A stretch of DNA of 43,512 nucleotides from Candidatus Tepidifontimicrobium thermophilum (GTDB taxonomy: Bacteria > Sysuimicrobiota > Sysuimicrobiia > Sysuimicrobiales > Sysuimicrobiaceae): NCBI GenBank assembly GCA_031296405.1, contig JAVKKH010000006.1:1-43512 (forward strand), given 5' to 3'. Position 1 is the first letter of the stretch. Each line of letters starts with the position of its first letter. Positions 17,786 through 27,378 of the stretch are shown one piece after another. Under the pieces are notes generated by a model. That model was not told the DNA's origin. It worked only from the letters and a program-made list of their open reading frames with translations, and made no database searches. A program made the position numbers and the translations under genes.

Positions 17786-19563
17786 GGGAGCCTGAGAACG
17801 CCACCTACGCCTTCTGCGGGGCCCTGGTGGACGAGCTCTGGCGGTGCGGGGTGCGAGAGCTGTGTCTTTGCCCGGGCTCCCGGTCCGCTCCTCTGGCCCT
17901 CAGCGCCTTCCGGCACCCCGGCCTGCGCACCTGGACGTTGCTGGACGAACGCGGGGCGGGCTACTTCGCCTCAGGCGCCGCGCGGGCCTCGCGGCGCCCG
18001 GTGGCGGTGCTGACCACTTCAGGGACGGCCGCGGCGAACCTGCTGCCCGCGGTGGTGGAGGCGTACTTCTCGGGCCTGCCCCTGGTGGTGCTGACTGCGG
18101 ACCGCCCCCACGAGCTGCGGGATTTCGGCGCCCTGCAGACGGTGGACCAGGTCCGCCTGTTCGGCAGGCACGTGAAGTGGTCCACAGACCTCCCCCTGCC
18201 GGAGGCGGACGAACGGGGCCTGCGGTTCGTCCGCAGTCTCGCCTGCCGGGCCGTGTGGGAGGCGTGTACGCCGCCATCGGGCCCCGTGCACCTCAACGTC
18301 CCCCTGAGGGAGCCCCTGGTGCCCGTGCCGGGCGAGAGGCCGCGGACGTCGCCGGAGGCCCTGCGGGGCCGTCCTTCCGCCGCGCCCTACACCGCGTGGG
18401 CGGCCTCCGCCCCAGAACACTGCGAGGAACACGTGGGCGAGCTGGTGGAGCGACTGGCCACGTGCGAGCGGGGCCTGGTGGTGTGTGGGCCCCTGGACTG
18501 CCCGGGCTTCCCGCAAGCGGTGGCGGAGCTGGCCCGCGCGGTGGCTTACCCAGTGCTCGCGGACGCCCTCTCGCAGCTGCGGGCCGGCCCCCACGACCGG
18601 TCGCAGCTAGTGGACTGCTACGAGGCCCTGCTGCGCGTGCCGGGTCTAGTCTGGGAGCTGAAGCCGGACGTGGTGGTCCGGTTCGGTGCAACCCCCACCT
18701 CGCGCTTGCTGCAGGCCTACCTGGCGGCACACCCCGACGCGTTTCACGTGGTCGTGCACGGCGGCGGGGCGTGGCCGGACCCGGATCACCTGGCGCACCG
18801 GGTGGTGGCCGCGGACCCTGCAGCCCTGTGCCGTCGCCTCTGCGAGCGCGTGCGACCCCGGGACCCGGCAGACTGGTGGTGGACCTGGCACCGGCTCCGG
18901 GAGGTGGCGCGGGAAGCCCTACACCGTTTCCTCGCTACCGTGGAGGAGCCCTTCGAAGGCCGGGTGTTCTTCGAGCTGGAGAAGCTCGTGCCGGACCCCT
19001 GCGTGGTGTTCGTGGGCAACAGCATGCCCGTACGCGACCTGGAGGCGTTCTTCCCGTCCACGCACAAGCACGTGTGGATGCTGGCCAACCGGGGGGCCAG
19101 CGGCATCGACGGAGTGGTCAGCAGCGCCCTGGGGGTGGCGGCGGTAAGCGGGCATCCGGTGGTCTTGGTGCTGGGAGACCTGTCCCTGTACCACGACCTC
19201 AACGGGCTGCTGGCGGCTCGTCGGTTTGGTCTGGACCTGCTGGTGGTGCTGCTGAACAACGACGGCGGGGGGATCTTCTCCTTCCTGCCCCAGGCGGAGC
19301 ACGGGGAGGGGTTCGAGGAGCTGTTCGGAACGCCCCACGGCCTGGACTTCCGGCCCGCGGTGGAGATGTTCGGGGGGCACTACCGGCGGGCGGCCGACTG
19401 GGAGGAGTTCCGGGCCGCGGTGCGCGAGGGGCTGCGGGCCGGCGGGTTGCAGGTGGTGGAGGTGCGGACGGACCGGCGGCGCAACGTGGAGCTGCACCAC
19501 CTGGCGTGGGCTGCGGTCCGGGCAGCGGTGGAACGAGCTAGTAGCGAACGCCAGCGGAGGTGA
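17782..19563 (+). CDS. menD: SEPHCHC synthase (2-succinyl-5-enolpyruvyl-6-hydroxy-3-cyclohexene-1-carboxylate synthase)
   Basis: ThDP- and Mg-dependent enzyme joining isochorismate and 2-oxoglutarate. The N-terminal domain has [14 protein letters not shown] (30-43) and the ThDP-activating Glu56 in [37 protein letters not shown] is diagnostic. The ThDP/Mg motif begins [11 protein letters not shown] near 466 and ends [16 protein letters not shown] 17782 overlaps the menF stop and yields 593 residues; the frame is open upstream only as a shadow. menH, which normally acts next, is not adjacent. Confidence 0.95.
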   Translation: MREPENATYAFCGALVDELWRCGVRELCLCPGSRSAPLALSAFRHPGLRTWTLLDERGAGYFASGAARASRRPVAVLTTSGTAAANLLPAVVEAYFSGLPLVVLTADRPHELRDFGALQTVDQVRLFGRHVKWSTDLPLPEADERGLRFVRSLACRAVWEACTPPSGPVHLNVPLREPLVPVPGERPRTSPEALRGRPSAAPYTAWAASAPEHCEEHVGELVERLATCERGLVVCGPLDCPGFPQAVAELARAVAYPVLADALSQLRAGPHDRSQLVDCYEALLRVPGLVWELKPDVVVRFGATPTSRLLQAYLAAHPDAFHVVVHGGGAWPDPDHLAHRVVAADPAALCRRLCERVRPRDPADWWWTWHRLREVAREALHRFLATVEEPFEGRVFFELEKLVPDPCVVFVGNSMPVRDLEAFFPSTHKHVWMLANRGASGIDGVVSSALGVAAVSGHPVVLVLGDLSLYHDLNGLLAARRFGLDLLVVLLNNDGGGIFSFLPQAEHGEGFEELFGTPHGLDFRPAVEMFGGHYRRAADWEEFRAAVREGLRAGGLQVVEVRTDRRRNVELHHLAWAAVRAAVERASSERQRR

Positions 19564-19567
19564 GAGC

Positions 19568-20398
19568 GTGCGCATCGTCTGGCACCGGGTGCGGGACTAC
19601 ACGGACATCCTGTACGAACACGGGGCGGAGGACGCGGCGGGGATCGCGAAGATCACCATCAACCGTCCGGAGGTGCGCAACGCCTTCCGGCCGGAGACGG
19701 TCATGGAGATGATCGACGCCTTCAGCCACGCGCGGGACGACGCCTCCGTGGGCGTGGTGCTGCTCACGGGGGCCGGCCGGGAGGCGTTCTGCTCGGGCGG
19801 GGACCAGCGGGTGCGGGGCCACGGGGGTTACGTGGGGCAGGACCGCATCCCGCGGCTCAACGTGCTGGATCTGCAGCGCCTGATCCGCGTCCTGCCCAAG
19901 CCCGTGATCGCCCTGGTGGCCGGGTACGCCATCGGGGGCGGTAACGTGCTGGCCACGGTGTGCGACCTTACCATCGCCGCGGACAACGCCATCTTCGGCC
20001 AGACGGGTCCCAAGGTGGGCAGTTTCGACGCCGGGTACGGGTCCACGTATCTGGCCCGCATCGTGGGCCACAAGAAGGCTCGGGAGATCTGGTACCTGTG
20101 TCGGCAGTACACGGCCCAGCAGGCGCTGGAGATGGGGCTGGTGAACGCGGTGGTGCCGGTGGACCAGCTGGAGGAGGAGGGCGTGCGCTGGGCCCGGGAG
20201 ATCCTGGAGAAGAGCCCCCTCGCCATCCGGTTGCTGAAGGCGGCCTTCAACGCGGATACGGACGGCCTCGCAGGGCTGCAGCAGCTGGGCGGGGACGCCA
20301 CGTTGCTGTACTACCTCACGGACGAGGCCAAGGAGGGCCGGAATGCCTTCCTGGAGAAGCGCAAACCCGACTTCTCCAAGTTCCCCCGCTTCCCCTGA
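19568..20398 (+). CDS. menB: 1,4-dihydroxy-2-naphthoyl-CoA synthase
   Basis: Crotonase-fold enzyme that closes the second ring of the naphthoquinone from succinylbenzoyl-CoA. Oxyanion-hole segments are [11 protein letters not shown] (near 75) and [20 protein letters not shown] (near 119). The very conserved [20 protein letters not shown] includes the catalytic Asp. It ends with [21 protein letters not shown], listed here as [11 protein letters not shown] and [10 protein letters not shown], the standard MenB tail. GTG 19568 follows GGAGGTGAG, five bases after the menD stop. Its 276 residues are normal. menA begins inside its last 56 bases. Confidence 0.97.
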   Translation: MRIVWHRVRDYTDILYEHGAEDAAGIAKITINRPEVRNAFRPETVMEMIDAFSHARDDASVGVVLLTGAGREAFCSGGDQRVRGHGGYVGQDRIPRLNVLDLQRLIRVLPKPVIALVAGYAIGGGNVLATVCDLTIAADNAIFGQTGPKVGSFDAGYGSTYLARIVGHKKAREIWYLCRQYTAQQALEMGLVNAVVPVDQLEEEGVRWAREILEKSPLAIRLLKAAFNADTDGLAGLQQLGGDATLLYYLTDEAKEGRNAFLEKRKPDFSKFPRFP

Positions 20399-21281
20399 GG
20401 CGCGGCGTCCCCTCGCGGGCTGGAGGGTCTGGTGGCTGGCAGCCCGGCCCGCCACCCTGCCTGCCGCCGTGGCCCCGGTGGTGGTGGGAAGCGCCACCGC
20501 GGCAAGCGCGGCGAGCTTCTGTCTGCCCGCGGCCGCGGCCTCCCTCGCGGTGGCCCTGCTGGTTCAAGTGGGTACCAACCTGGCGAACGACGCCCACGAC
20601 TACCTTCACGGCGCCGACCGGCTACCGCGGCGGGGGCCGGTCCGGGTGACCGCGGAGGGGCTGCTCACACCGGGACAGGTGCTGCGGGGCGCCGCGGTGG
20701 CCTTCGGCCTGGCGTGTGTGGCGGGTCTGTACCTGGTGTGGTTGCGGGGCTGGCACCTGGTGCCGGTGGGCCTGAGCTGCGTGGCCGCGGGGCTGGCGTA
20801 CACCTGGGGACCCCGTTTCGGCTACCGGGGACTCGGAGACCTTTTCGTGTTCGTGTTCTTCGGGCTGGTGGCGGTGGCGGGGACCGACTACGTGCAGACC
20901 GGCACGTGGCGGGCGGAGGCCGTGTGGGCGGCAGTGCCGGTGGGGCTCACGTGCACGTCCATCCTCGTGGTGAACAACCTGCGGGACATCCCTACAGACC
21001 GGGCCGCGGGCAAGCGCACCCTGGCCGTCCGGCTGGGCCCGGTGGGCAGCCGGGTGGAGTACAGCCTGTGCTGGCTGTCGGCGCTGGCGTGGCCGCTGGT
21101 GGTGCGGGGCCAGCTGGGGAGCGGCTTCTGGCTCCCCTGGCTCGTTGCACCCTCCGCAGCGCGCACGGTGCGGTGGGTGTGGGTCCACGACGACGGTCCG
21201 TCCCTCAACCGCGCGCTGCGGGACACCGCGCGGCTGCACCTCCTGTACGGCGTCCTGCTGGCTGCAGCCTACGTGGTATGA
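20343..21281 (+). CDS. menA: 1,4-dihydroxy-2-naphthoate polyprenyltransferase
   Basis: UbiA-family integral membrane enzyme attaching the isoprenoid chain to [24 protein letters not shown] opens helix 1. The first Asp-rich motif is [11 protein letters not shown] (82-92) and the second is [20 protein letters not shown]. About eight to nine hydrophobic helices are seen. The RPATL motif is normally near the N-terminus, and the only in-frame start before it is ATG 20343, inside menB. This start has an exact AAGGAGG at 20330-20336, six bases away, so the 56-base overlap appears real. The first 22 residues are a non-conserved Ser/Pro-rich tail. Confidence 0.93.
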   Translation: MPSWRSANPTSPSSPASPEARRPLAGWRVWWLAARPATLPAAVAPVVVGSATAASAASFCLPAAAASLAVALLVQVGTNLANDAHDYLHGADRLPRRGPVRVTAEGLLTPGQVLRGAAVAFGLACVAGLYLVWLRGWHLVPVGLSCVAAGLAYTWGPRFGYRGLGDLFVFVFFGLVAVAGTDYVQTGTWRAEAVWAAVPVGLTCTSILVVNNLRDIPTDRAAGKRTLAVRLGPVGSRVEYSLCWLSALAWPLVVRGQLGSGFWLPWLVAPSAARTVRWVWVHDDGPSLNRALRDTARLHLLYGVLLAAAYVV

Positions 21282-22771
21282 AGGTCCCGGACCCGGTGGC
21301 CTACTGGGCTGGTTCGGAGCCGGCCCGGCCCGCCGTCCGCTGGGCCGGGGGGGTTCTGAGCTATGGCGAGCTGGACCGGCGGCAGCGGGCGACAGCGTGC
21401 AGGCTGGCCGGGCTGGGGGTGACCAAGGGTGCCCGGGTGGCCCTGCTGCTGCGCAACGGCGTCCCCTTCGTGGTCCTGGTGGGTGCCCTGGCGCGGCTCG
21501 GGGCGGTGTGCGTGCCGCTCCACGTGCGGCTTGCGGGGCCGGAGCTGCGCTGGCGCCTGGAGGACTGCGCCCCCCAGCTGCTGCTGACGGAGCCGGAGTT
21601 GCAGGACCTGGCGGCAGAGGCCGGCTGGAAGCAGACCGTCTGCGTGGATCCCGAGCACCCCGAGCTCCTCCCAGACGCCCGTCCTGAGCCCGTCCGGCTC
21701 CAGGACCGCTACCCTGGGGCCGCGGTCCAGGGCATCCTGTACACCTCCGCCACCACCGGCGAACCGAAGGGAGCCCAGCTCACCTTCGCCAACCACTTCT
21801 GGAATGCCCTGTACAGCAACCTGCACCTGGGCTGCGGCCCGGAAGGAGGGTGGCTAGTGGTCCTGCCCCTGTACCACGTGGGCGGGCTCGCGGTGCTGTG
21901 GCGGGCCGCGCTTTCGGGCTCGGTGGTGGTGCTGCACGACCGCTTCGACCCCGACGCTTTCAACCACGAGGTGGATCTCGGGGTAGCGTACACCTCCCTG
22001 GTCCCCACCATGCTGGACCGGGTCCTGCAGTCGCGGGCAGCCCGGCCGGTGCCCGCGAGCCTGCGGGCGGTGCTGCTAGGAGGCGGGCCCGTGCCGGCAG
22101 AGCTGGTGGTGCAGGCAGCGCGCCGCGGCTGGCCCGTGGCGCCCACTTACGGCCTTACGGAGGCCGCCTCCCAGGTGGCGACCCTGCATCCCGCCGTGGC
22201 GCTGTACCGGCCCGACTCGGCGGGCCGTCCCCTTCTGGGCGTGGAGGTGCGGGCGGGCCGATCCGCCCAGGAGCCAGGGGAAATCCTGGTGCGCGGACCC
22301 ACGGTCATGAAGGGCTACTTCCGCAGGCCCGAGGCCACCGCGAGGACGCTCCGGGGAGGATGGCTGCACACGGGGGATGTCGGTTACGTGGACCCAGAGG
22401 GCCACCTCCACGTGTTGGACCGGCGGGAGGATCTCATCGTCACGGGAGGGGAGAACGTGTACCCCGCGGAGGTGGAAGCAGTACTGCGCGCTCACCCCGC
22501 GGTGGCGGAAGCCGCGGTGGTGGGGCTGCCGGACCCCCAGTGGGGGCAGCAGGTGGTGGGCTTCGTGAGGGTCAGGCCGGGGATGGTGGCCGACCCGCAG
22601 GAGCTCGTGAGCTTCTGCCGGGCGCGCCTGGCCGGTTTCAAAGTCCCGCGCCGGGTGTGGATCATCGACCGGCTGCCTCGGGCGGGACTGGACAAGGTGA
22701 GCCGCAGGCGCCTGCGGGAGCTCGCAGCGCAGCTGCTGGCGGAGGGGAGGGCCTGCGGCAAACCGTGGTAA
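21278..22771 (+). CDS. menE: o-Succinylbenzoate--CoA ligase
   Basis: Acyl-adenylate-forming enzyme that activates o-succinylbenzoate for MenB. The P-loop-like motif is YTSATTGEPKGAQLT, with YGLTEAASQ, the hinge LHTGDVGYVDPEGHLHVLDR, ENVYPAEVEAVLRAHPAV and a C-terminal catalytic Lys in LDKVSRRRLREL. The usual PRTxxGK motif is altered to PRAGLDK but keeps the Lys. ATG 21278 overlaps the menA stop by ATGA, giving 497 residues. In isolation it could be another aryl- or acyl-CoA ligase, but the operon settles it. This is the last gene of the tetR-men unit. Confidence 0.92.
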   Translation: MKVPDPVAYWAGSEPARPAVRWAGGVLSYGELDRRQRATACRLAGLGVTKGARVALLLRNGVPFVVLVGALARLGAVCVPLHVRLAGPELRWRLEDCAPQLLLTEPELQDLAAEAGWKQTVCVDPEHPELLPDARPEPVRLQDRYPGAAVQGILYTSATTGEPKGAQLTFANHFWNALYSNLHLGCGPEGGWLVVLPLYHVGGLAVLWRAALSGSVVVLHDRFDPDAFNHEVDLGVAYTSLVPTMLDRVLQSRAARPVPASLRAVLLGGGPVPAELVVQAARRGWPVAPTYGLTEAASQVATLHPAVALYRPDSAGRPLLGVEVRAGRSAQEPGEILVRGPTVMKGYFRRPEATARTLRGGWLHTGDVGYVDPEGHLHVLDRREDLIVTGGENVYPAEVEAVLRAHPAVAEAAVVGLPDPQWGQQVVGFVRVRPGMVADPQELVSFCRARLAGFKVPRRVWIIDRLPRAGLDKVSRRRLRELAAQLLAEGRACGKPW

Positions 22772-22824
22772 ACTGACCCCGTACGTCCTGCTTCCCAACA
22801 GAGATCCCGAAAGGAGCGATAGCC

Positions 22825-23268
22825 ATGCCGGAGATCACGCGCACGGCGAGCGCCATCTGGACCGGGGACCTCCGCACGGGGACGGGGCAGGTTTCCACGC
22901 CCAGCGGAGCCCTCCGGGATACTCCGGTCACGTACGTGTCCCGGTTCGAGTCAGGCGAGGGGAGCAACCCCGAAGAACTCATCGCCGCAGCCCATGCGGC
23001 CTGCTTCAGCATGGCGCTGGCCGGCCGCCTGACCCGGGGAGGTACCCCGCCGGAGCGCGTAGAGACGCGAGCCACGGTGACCCTGCAGCTGGGGGAGGCA
23101 GGCGCCAGGATCACGAAAGTCCACCTCGAGACCCGAGCGCGGGTCCCCGGCATCGACGAGGCCACCTTCCGAGAGGTAGCGGAGGGTGCCAAGGACGGCT
23201 GCCCCGTCTCCCAGCTCCTCAAGCCGGGGCTGGAGGCCCTGACCCTGGACGCACAACTGGCCCCGTAA
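22825..23268 (+). CDS. OsmC/Ohr-family peroxiredoxin-like protein
   Basis: Small thiol-dependent hydroperoxide reductase. The catalytic cysteines are Cys60 (AAHAACFSMAL) and Cys126 (DGCPVSQLL). The N-terminal TASAIWTGDLRTGTGQVST fits the OsmC subgroup more than Ohr. 147 residues is normal. ATG 22825 has AAAGGAGCG upstream. A TAAACT at 22769-22774, overlapping the menE stop, could be its -10, but no good -35 is seen. It lies between the men and suf operons and belongs to neither by overlap; protection of Fe-S assembly or quinones from peroxides is a plausible link. Confidence 0.9.
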   Translation: MPEITRTASAIWTGDLRTGTGQVSTPSGALRDTPVTYVSRFESGEGSNPEELIAAAHAACFSMALAGRLTRGGTPPERVETRATVTLQLGEAGARITKVHLETRARVPGIDEATFREVAEGAKDGCPVSQLLKPGLEALTLDAQLAP

Positions 23269-23277
23269 CTGGGGCGT

Positions 23278-23306
23278 TTGACGGGCCCACTAGGCGGCCC
23301 TAGAAT
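23278..23306 (+). promoter_or_regulatory. Promoter of the suf operon, with embedded palindrome
   Basis: TTGACG (23278-23283), 17 bases, TAGAAT (23301-23306). The predicted start is near 23313, leaving a leader of about 57 bases that is unusually AT-rich for this genome. CTAGG (23290-23294) and CCTAG (23299-23303) form an inverted repeat across the spacer and the -10, a possible repressor site. Confidence 0.75.
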
Positions 23307-23369
23307 GGGTTGTGGTTGTTGAGTAAAAACGTCAAGAATTTTAGGACCACCGAAAACGACGGAGGGAGC

Positions 23370-24218
23370 ATGAACGAGCGCGCGCCGGACCTGGTGATCC
23401 GCAACCTGCGGGCCAAGGTGGAGGACCTGGATCGCGAGATCCTCAAGGGGGTCAACCTGGAGGTCCGGAAGGGAGAGATCCACGCCATCATGGGCCCCAA
23501 CGGGTCAGGCAAGTCCACCCTGGCCAACGTCCTCATGGGGAACCCCTTCTACGTGATCACAGGAGGCGAAGTCCTGTACAAGGGCCGGGATCTCCTGGAG
23601 ATGAGCCCGGACGAGCGGGCGAGGGAAGGCCTGTTCATCGCCTTCCAGTACCCGGTGGCCATTCCCGGGGTCAACTTCGCCTCCTTCCTGCGGACGGCCC
23701 TTTCGGCCCGGCGGGGCTACCAGAACGAGCTCATCCCGGTGGCGGAGTTCCAGAAGATCCTCCGGGAGAAGCTGGACCTGCTGAAGCTGGACCCCAGCAT
23801 CGTGACCCGCTACGTGAACGAGGGCTTCAGCGGCGGGGAGAAGAAGCGGGCGGAGATCTTGCAGATGGCCGTGCTGGAGCCGGAGATGGCCATCCTGGAC
23901 GAGACGGACTCGGGGCTCGACATCGACGCGGTGAAGGTGGTGGCGGAGAACGTCAACCAGCTGTTCGACAAGGCGGCAGGCAACCTGGGGATCGTCCTCA
24001 TCACCCACTACTCCCGGATCCTGCAGTACATCCGCCCGCACCAGGTGCACGTGATGCTGGACGGGCGGATCGTGATCTCGGGCGGCCCGGAGCTGGCGGA
24101 GGAGCTGGAGCAGACCGGCTACGAGGGTCTGCAGGCCCAGTTCGCAGAGGTGGCGGCCGCTACTCCGGGCGACCAGCCGGTCCGGCGCGCGGGCAAGGTC
24201 TTCTGGGTGGCGCACTGA
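23370..24218 (+). CDS. sufC: Fe-S cluster assembly ATPase SufC
   Basis: ABC-type ATPase that powers the SufB-SufC-SufD scaffold. Walker A is GPNGSGKST (42-50), the Q-loop is [13 protein letters not shown], the signature is [14 protein letters not shown], and Walker B is [16 protein letters not shown], with switch His in [19 protein letters not shown] is diagnostic for SufC rather than a transporter. ATG 23370 follows GGAGGGAG and gives 282 residues; an upstream in-frame start would lie in the leader. A C-terminal tail of about 25 residues is longer than usual. First gene of the operon. Confidence 0.96.
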   Translation: MNERAPDLVIRNLRAKVEDLDREILKGVNLEVRKGEIHAIMGPNGSGKSTLANVLMGNPFYVITGGEVLYKGRDLLEMSPDERAREGLFIAFQYPVAIPGVNFASFLRTALSARRGYQNELIPVAEFQKILREKLDLLKLDPSIVTRYVNEGFSGGEKKRAEILQMAVLEPEMAILDETDSGLDIDAVKVVAENVNQLFDKAAGNLGIVLITHYSRILQYIRPHQVHVMLDGRIVISGGPELAEELEQTGYEGLQAQFAEVAAATPGDQPVRRAGKVFWVAH

Positions 24219-24235
24219 TTGAAGGGAGGTGGACT

Positions 24236-25642
24236 ATGGCGACCGCCAACCCCCTGGGCATCGACCTGGACCAGTACCAGTGGGGCTTCCGCATGCCCGA
24301 GAACTACGTGTTCAAGTCCCGCAAGGGCTTGAGCCGGGAGGTGGTGGAGGAGATCTCTTACCTGAAGGGCGAGCCGGACTGGATGCGGGCGTTCCGGCTG
24401 CACAGTCTGGAAGTCTTCTTGAAGAAGCCCCTGCCCACCTGGGGCCCGGACCTGTCCGTCATCGACTTCGAGGACATCTACTACTACATCAAGCCCACGG
24501 ACCGCCAAGCGCGCAGCTGGGACGAGCTGCCCCAGGAGATCCGGGACACCTACGAGCGGCTGGGGATCCCGGAGGCGGAGCGGAAGTTTCTGGCCGGGGT
24601 GGGTGCCCAGTACGAAAGCGAGGTCGTCTACCACAGCCTGAAGGAGGAGTGGGAGAAGCTCGGGGTCATCTTCGTGGACACGGACACCGCGGTGAAGCAG
24701 TACCCGGACCTGGTGCGGGAGTACTTCGGTACCGTGGTCCCGCCGGAGGACAACAAGTTCGCCGCCCTGAACTCCGCGGTGTGGTCTGGGGGGTCGTTCA
24801 TCTACGTGCCCGAGGGGGTCAAGGTGGAGATCCCCCTCCAGGCGTACTTCCGGATCAACGCGGAGAACGTGGGCCAGTTCGAGCGGACCCTCATCATCGT
24901 GGAGCCCGGCGCCTACGTGCACTACGTGGAGGGCTGCACGGCGCCCATCTACACCACCGACTCCCTCCACAGCGCGGTGGTGGAGATCATCGTGAAGGAG
25001 GGCGCCCGCTGCCGGTACACCACCATCCAGAACTGGTCGAAGAACGTGTACAACCTGGTCACCAAGCGCGCGGTGGCCTACCGGGACGCCACCATGGAGT
25101 GGGTGGACGGCAATCTGGGCTCCAAGATCACGATGAAGTACCCGAGCGTGTACCTGGTGGAGCCGGGGGCGAAGGCGGAGATCCTGTCGGTGGCCTTCGC
25201 GGGCGCCGGACAGCACCAGGACCCAGGCGGGAAGGTGATCCACGCGGCCCCCTATACCCAGTCGTCCATCGTGAGCAAGTCCATCAGCAAGGACGGCGGC
25301 CGGGCTGGATACCGGGGTCTGGTGAAGGTGTACAAGGGCGCCCGGGGGAGCAAGTGCGCGGTGCGGTGCGACGCTCTGATCCTGGACGACCGCTCCCGGT
25401 CGGACACCTACCCCACCATGGAGATCGACGAGGAGGACGTACAGATCACCCACGAGGCGACGGTGTCCAAGGTGAGCGACGAGCAGCTCTTTTACCTGAT
25501 GAGCCGGGGGATCCAGGAGGACGAGGCGATGAACATGATCGTGCGGGGGTTCATCGAACCCATCGCAAAGGAGCTGCCCCTGGAGTACGCGGTAGAACTG
25601 AACCGGCTGATCGCCCTCGAGATGGAGGGGTCCGTAGGCTAG
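24236..25642 (+). CDS. sufB: Fe-S cluster scaffold SufB
   Basis: Beta-helix scaffold on which the nascent cluster is built with SufC and SufD. Recognised by [77 protein letters not shown], and the C-terminal [19 protein letters not shown]. The conserved Cys of the EGCTAP segment and the Cys/Glu region near the C-terminus ([13 protein letters not shown]) are present. 468 residues is normal. GGGAGGTGG precedes ATG 24236, 17 bases after sufC. Confidence 0.97.
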   Translation: MATANPLGIDLDQYQWGFRMPENYVFKSRKGLSREVVEEISYLKGEPDWMRAFRLHSLEVFLKKPLPTWGPDLSVIDFEDIYYYIKPTDRQARSWDELPQEIRDTYERLGIPEAERKFLAGVGAQYESEVVYHSLKEEWEKLGVIFVDTDTAVKQYPDLVREYFGTVVPPEDNKFAALNSAVWSGGSFIYVPEGVKVEIPLQAYFRINAENVGQFERTLIIVEPGAYVHYVEGCTAPIYTTDSLHSAVVEIIVKEGARCRYTTIQNWSKNVYNLVTKRAVAYRDATMEWVDGNLGSKITMKYPSVYLVEPGAKAEILSVAFAGAGQHQDPGGKVIHAAPYTQSSIVSKSISKDGGRAGYRGLVKVYKGARGSKCAVRCDALILDDRSRSDTYPTMEIDEEDVQITHEATVSKVSDEQLFYLMSRGIQEDEAMNMIVRGFIEPIAKELPLEYAVELNRLIALEMEGSVG

Positions 25643-25653
25643 CAGGAGGCTGA

Positions 25654-27012
25654 GTGGAGGACGCGGCGGTGCGGGAGGGTTTCGACCGAGCGACAGTGGA
25701 GCGGCTGGCGGAGCTGTGGGAGGGCCCGGAGTGGCTACGGCGGCGGCGGCAGCAGGCGTGGGAGCTGTTCCGATCGCTGCCGCTCCCCCCGCCCACCCAC
25801 GAAGCGTGGCGGCGGACTCCCCCGGAACGGCTGGCCTGGGACGGTCTCGGGCCGGTGTTGCAGGAACGGGGCGACGAGGTGGCCCGGCAGGGCCTGGACG
25901 GCCTGCGGGGGGACGGGCCGGCCCTGGCCCTCCACAACGGAGCTGTCGCGGGGTCCTGGGGTGCGGAACGGCTGCGGCGGGCGGGCGTGGTGTTCTGCGA
26001 CCTGCGCACCGCGGCCCGGGAGTGGCCGGACCTTTTGGAACCGTTCCTCTTCCGGGCGGGCCTGCGGGCGGAGGAGAACGCCTTCACCGCGCAGCACGTG
26101 GCGTTTGCCACCGGGGGAGTGTTCCTCTACGTCCCTGCGGGGGTGGAGCTGGAGGAACCGCTGGTGGTGGCGGACTGGGTGGACGGGGAGGGCCTGGTGG
26201 CTCCCCACACCCTGGTGGTCCTGGAGCCCCGCAGCCGGGCGACCCTGGTCCAGCGCCGGACAGGCCCGGGCACCGGACTGGTAAACCTGGGCGTGGAGCT
26301 GGTGGTGCGGGACGGAGCCCAACTGGGCTACGCGCAGCTGCAGGACCTGCGCGGCCCGGTGCGCGAGTTCGGGGTGGTCCGGGCCCGGGTGGGGCGGGAC
26401 GCCACCGTCCGGACCCTGGTGGCGTCGTTCGGCGCGTCCTTGGAGAAGTTGTTCGTGGAGTCGGTTCTGGACTCCCCCGGGGGGGCCTCGGAGATGCTGG
26501 GGGCGTTTTTCGCGGACGACGCCCAGCACTACGACGTGCACACCCTGCAGGAGCACCAGGCGCCCCACACCGCCAGCGACCTGCTGTACAAGGTCGCGCT
26601 GCTGGGCTCCGCGCGGTCGGTGTTCGCGGGGCTCATCCGGGTCCACCCGGGGGCGCAGAAGACCAACGCCTTCCAGTCCAACCGGAACCTGTTGCTGTCC
26701 CCGGAGGCCCGTGCGGACAGCAAGCCGGAGCTGGAGATTATGGCCAACGACCTGCGGTGCACCCACGGGTCCGCGGTCAGCCGGCTGGAGGAACCCCACC
26801 TGTTCTACCTGCAGACCCGAGGGCTCACGCGGCAGCAGGCGGTGCACATGATCGTGGAGGGTTTCTTCTCGGAGGTACTGGATCGGCTGCCGGTGGAGCG
26901 CGTACGGTGGTGGCTGGAGCAGAAGGTGGCGGAGAAGATGGGCGCGGAAGCTCCCCTGGGTCGGGTGGCGGCCCTGCGGGGGCTGCTGGAGGAGGTGGCC
27001 CAGAGCCGGTGA
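25654..27012 (+). CDS. sufD: Fe-S cluster assembly protein SufD
   Basis: SufB paralogue and partner in the SufBC2D complex. The N-terminal helical part (EWLRRRRQQAWELFRSLPLP) leads to FATGGVFLYVPAGVELEEPL, then to the beta-helix with GGASEMLGAFFADDAQHYDV. The conserved His motif follows in HTLQEHQAPHTASDLLYK. The C-terminus has HGSAVSRLEEPHLFYLQTRG. 452 residues is slightly above average. GTG 25654 has AGGAGG at 25644-25649. The stop overlaps the next gene by GTGA. Confidence 0.94.
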   Translation: MEDAAVREGFDRATVERLAELWEGPEWLRRRRQQAWELFRSLPLPPPTHEAWRRTPPERLAWDGLGPVLQERGDEVARQGLDGLRGDGPALALHNGAVAGSWGAERLRRAGVVFCDLRTAAREWPDLLEPFLFRAGLRAEENAFTAQHVAFATGGVFLYVPAGVELEEPLVVADWVDGEGLVAPHTLVVLEPRSRATLVQRRTGPGTGLVNLGVELVVRDGAQLGYAQLQDLRGPVREFGVVRARVGRDATVRTLVASFGASLEKLFVESVLDSPGGASEMLGAFFADDAQHYDVHTLQEHQAPHTASDLLYKVALLGSARSVFAGLIRVHPGAQKTNAFQSNRNLLLSPEARADSKPELEIMANDLRCTHGSAVSRLEEPHLFYLQTRGLTRQQAVHMIVEGFFSEVLDRLPVERVRWWLEQKVAEKMGAEAPLGRVAALRGLLEEVAQSR

Positions 27013-27356
27013 GCGGGTTCGTGGCGGTGGCCAGGGTAGAGGACATCCCGGAGCGCAGGGGCCGGGCGTTCGAGGTGGCGGGCAGGCGGATCGCGGTGTT
27101 CAACCTGGGCGGTCGGTTCTACGCCATCGACGACACGTGCACCCACGAGGAGGCTTCGCTTTCGGACGGACCGGTCATGGGGGAGATGGCCGTCTGCCCC
27201 CGCCACGGGTCGCGGTTCCACATCCCCACCGGGCAGGTGCGTTCCCTGCCCGCAGTGCACAACGTGGCCACGTACGCGGTGAAGGTGGAGGACGGCGTGG
27301 TCTACGTGGACCCAACCCCCAGGGTCCACGCGGGCCGGATCCACGGCGGGGCCTGA
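27009..27356 (+). CDS. Rieske-type [2Fe-2S] ferredoxin in the suf operon
   Basis: Small Rieske protein like the ferredoxins of NirD/HcaC type. Cluster ligands are Cys44/His46 (CTHEEASLSDG) and Cys63/His66 (CPRHGSRF). No membrane anchor or signal is seen, so it is cytoplasmic. 115 residues is typical. GTG 27009 overlaps the sufD stop, so it is translationally coupled to suf. Similar ferredoxins lie inside the suf operons of actinobacteria; the job is likely electron supply for cluster assembly or an early cluster client, but the role is not settled. Confidence 0.9.
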   Translation: MSGFVAVARVEDIPERRGRAFEVAGRRIAVFNLGGRFYAIDDTCTHEEASLSDGPVMGEMAVCPRHGSRFHIPTGQVRSLPAVHNVATYAVKVEDGVVYVDPTPRVHAGRIHGGA

Positions 27357-27378
27357 GCAGGCCAGGGAGGAGGGGACG

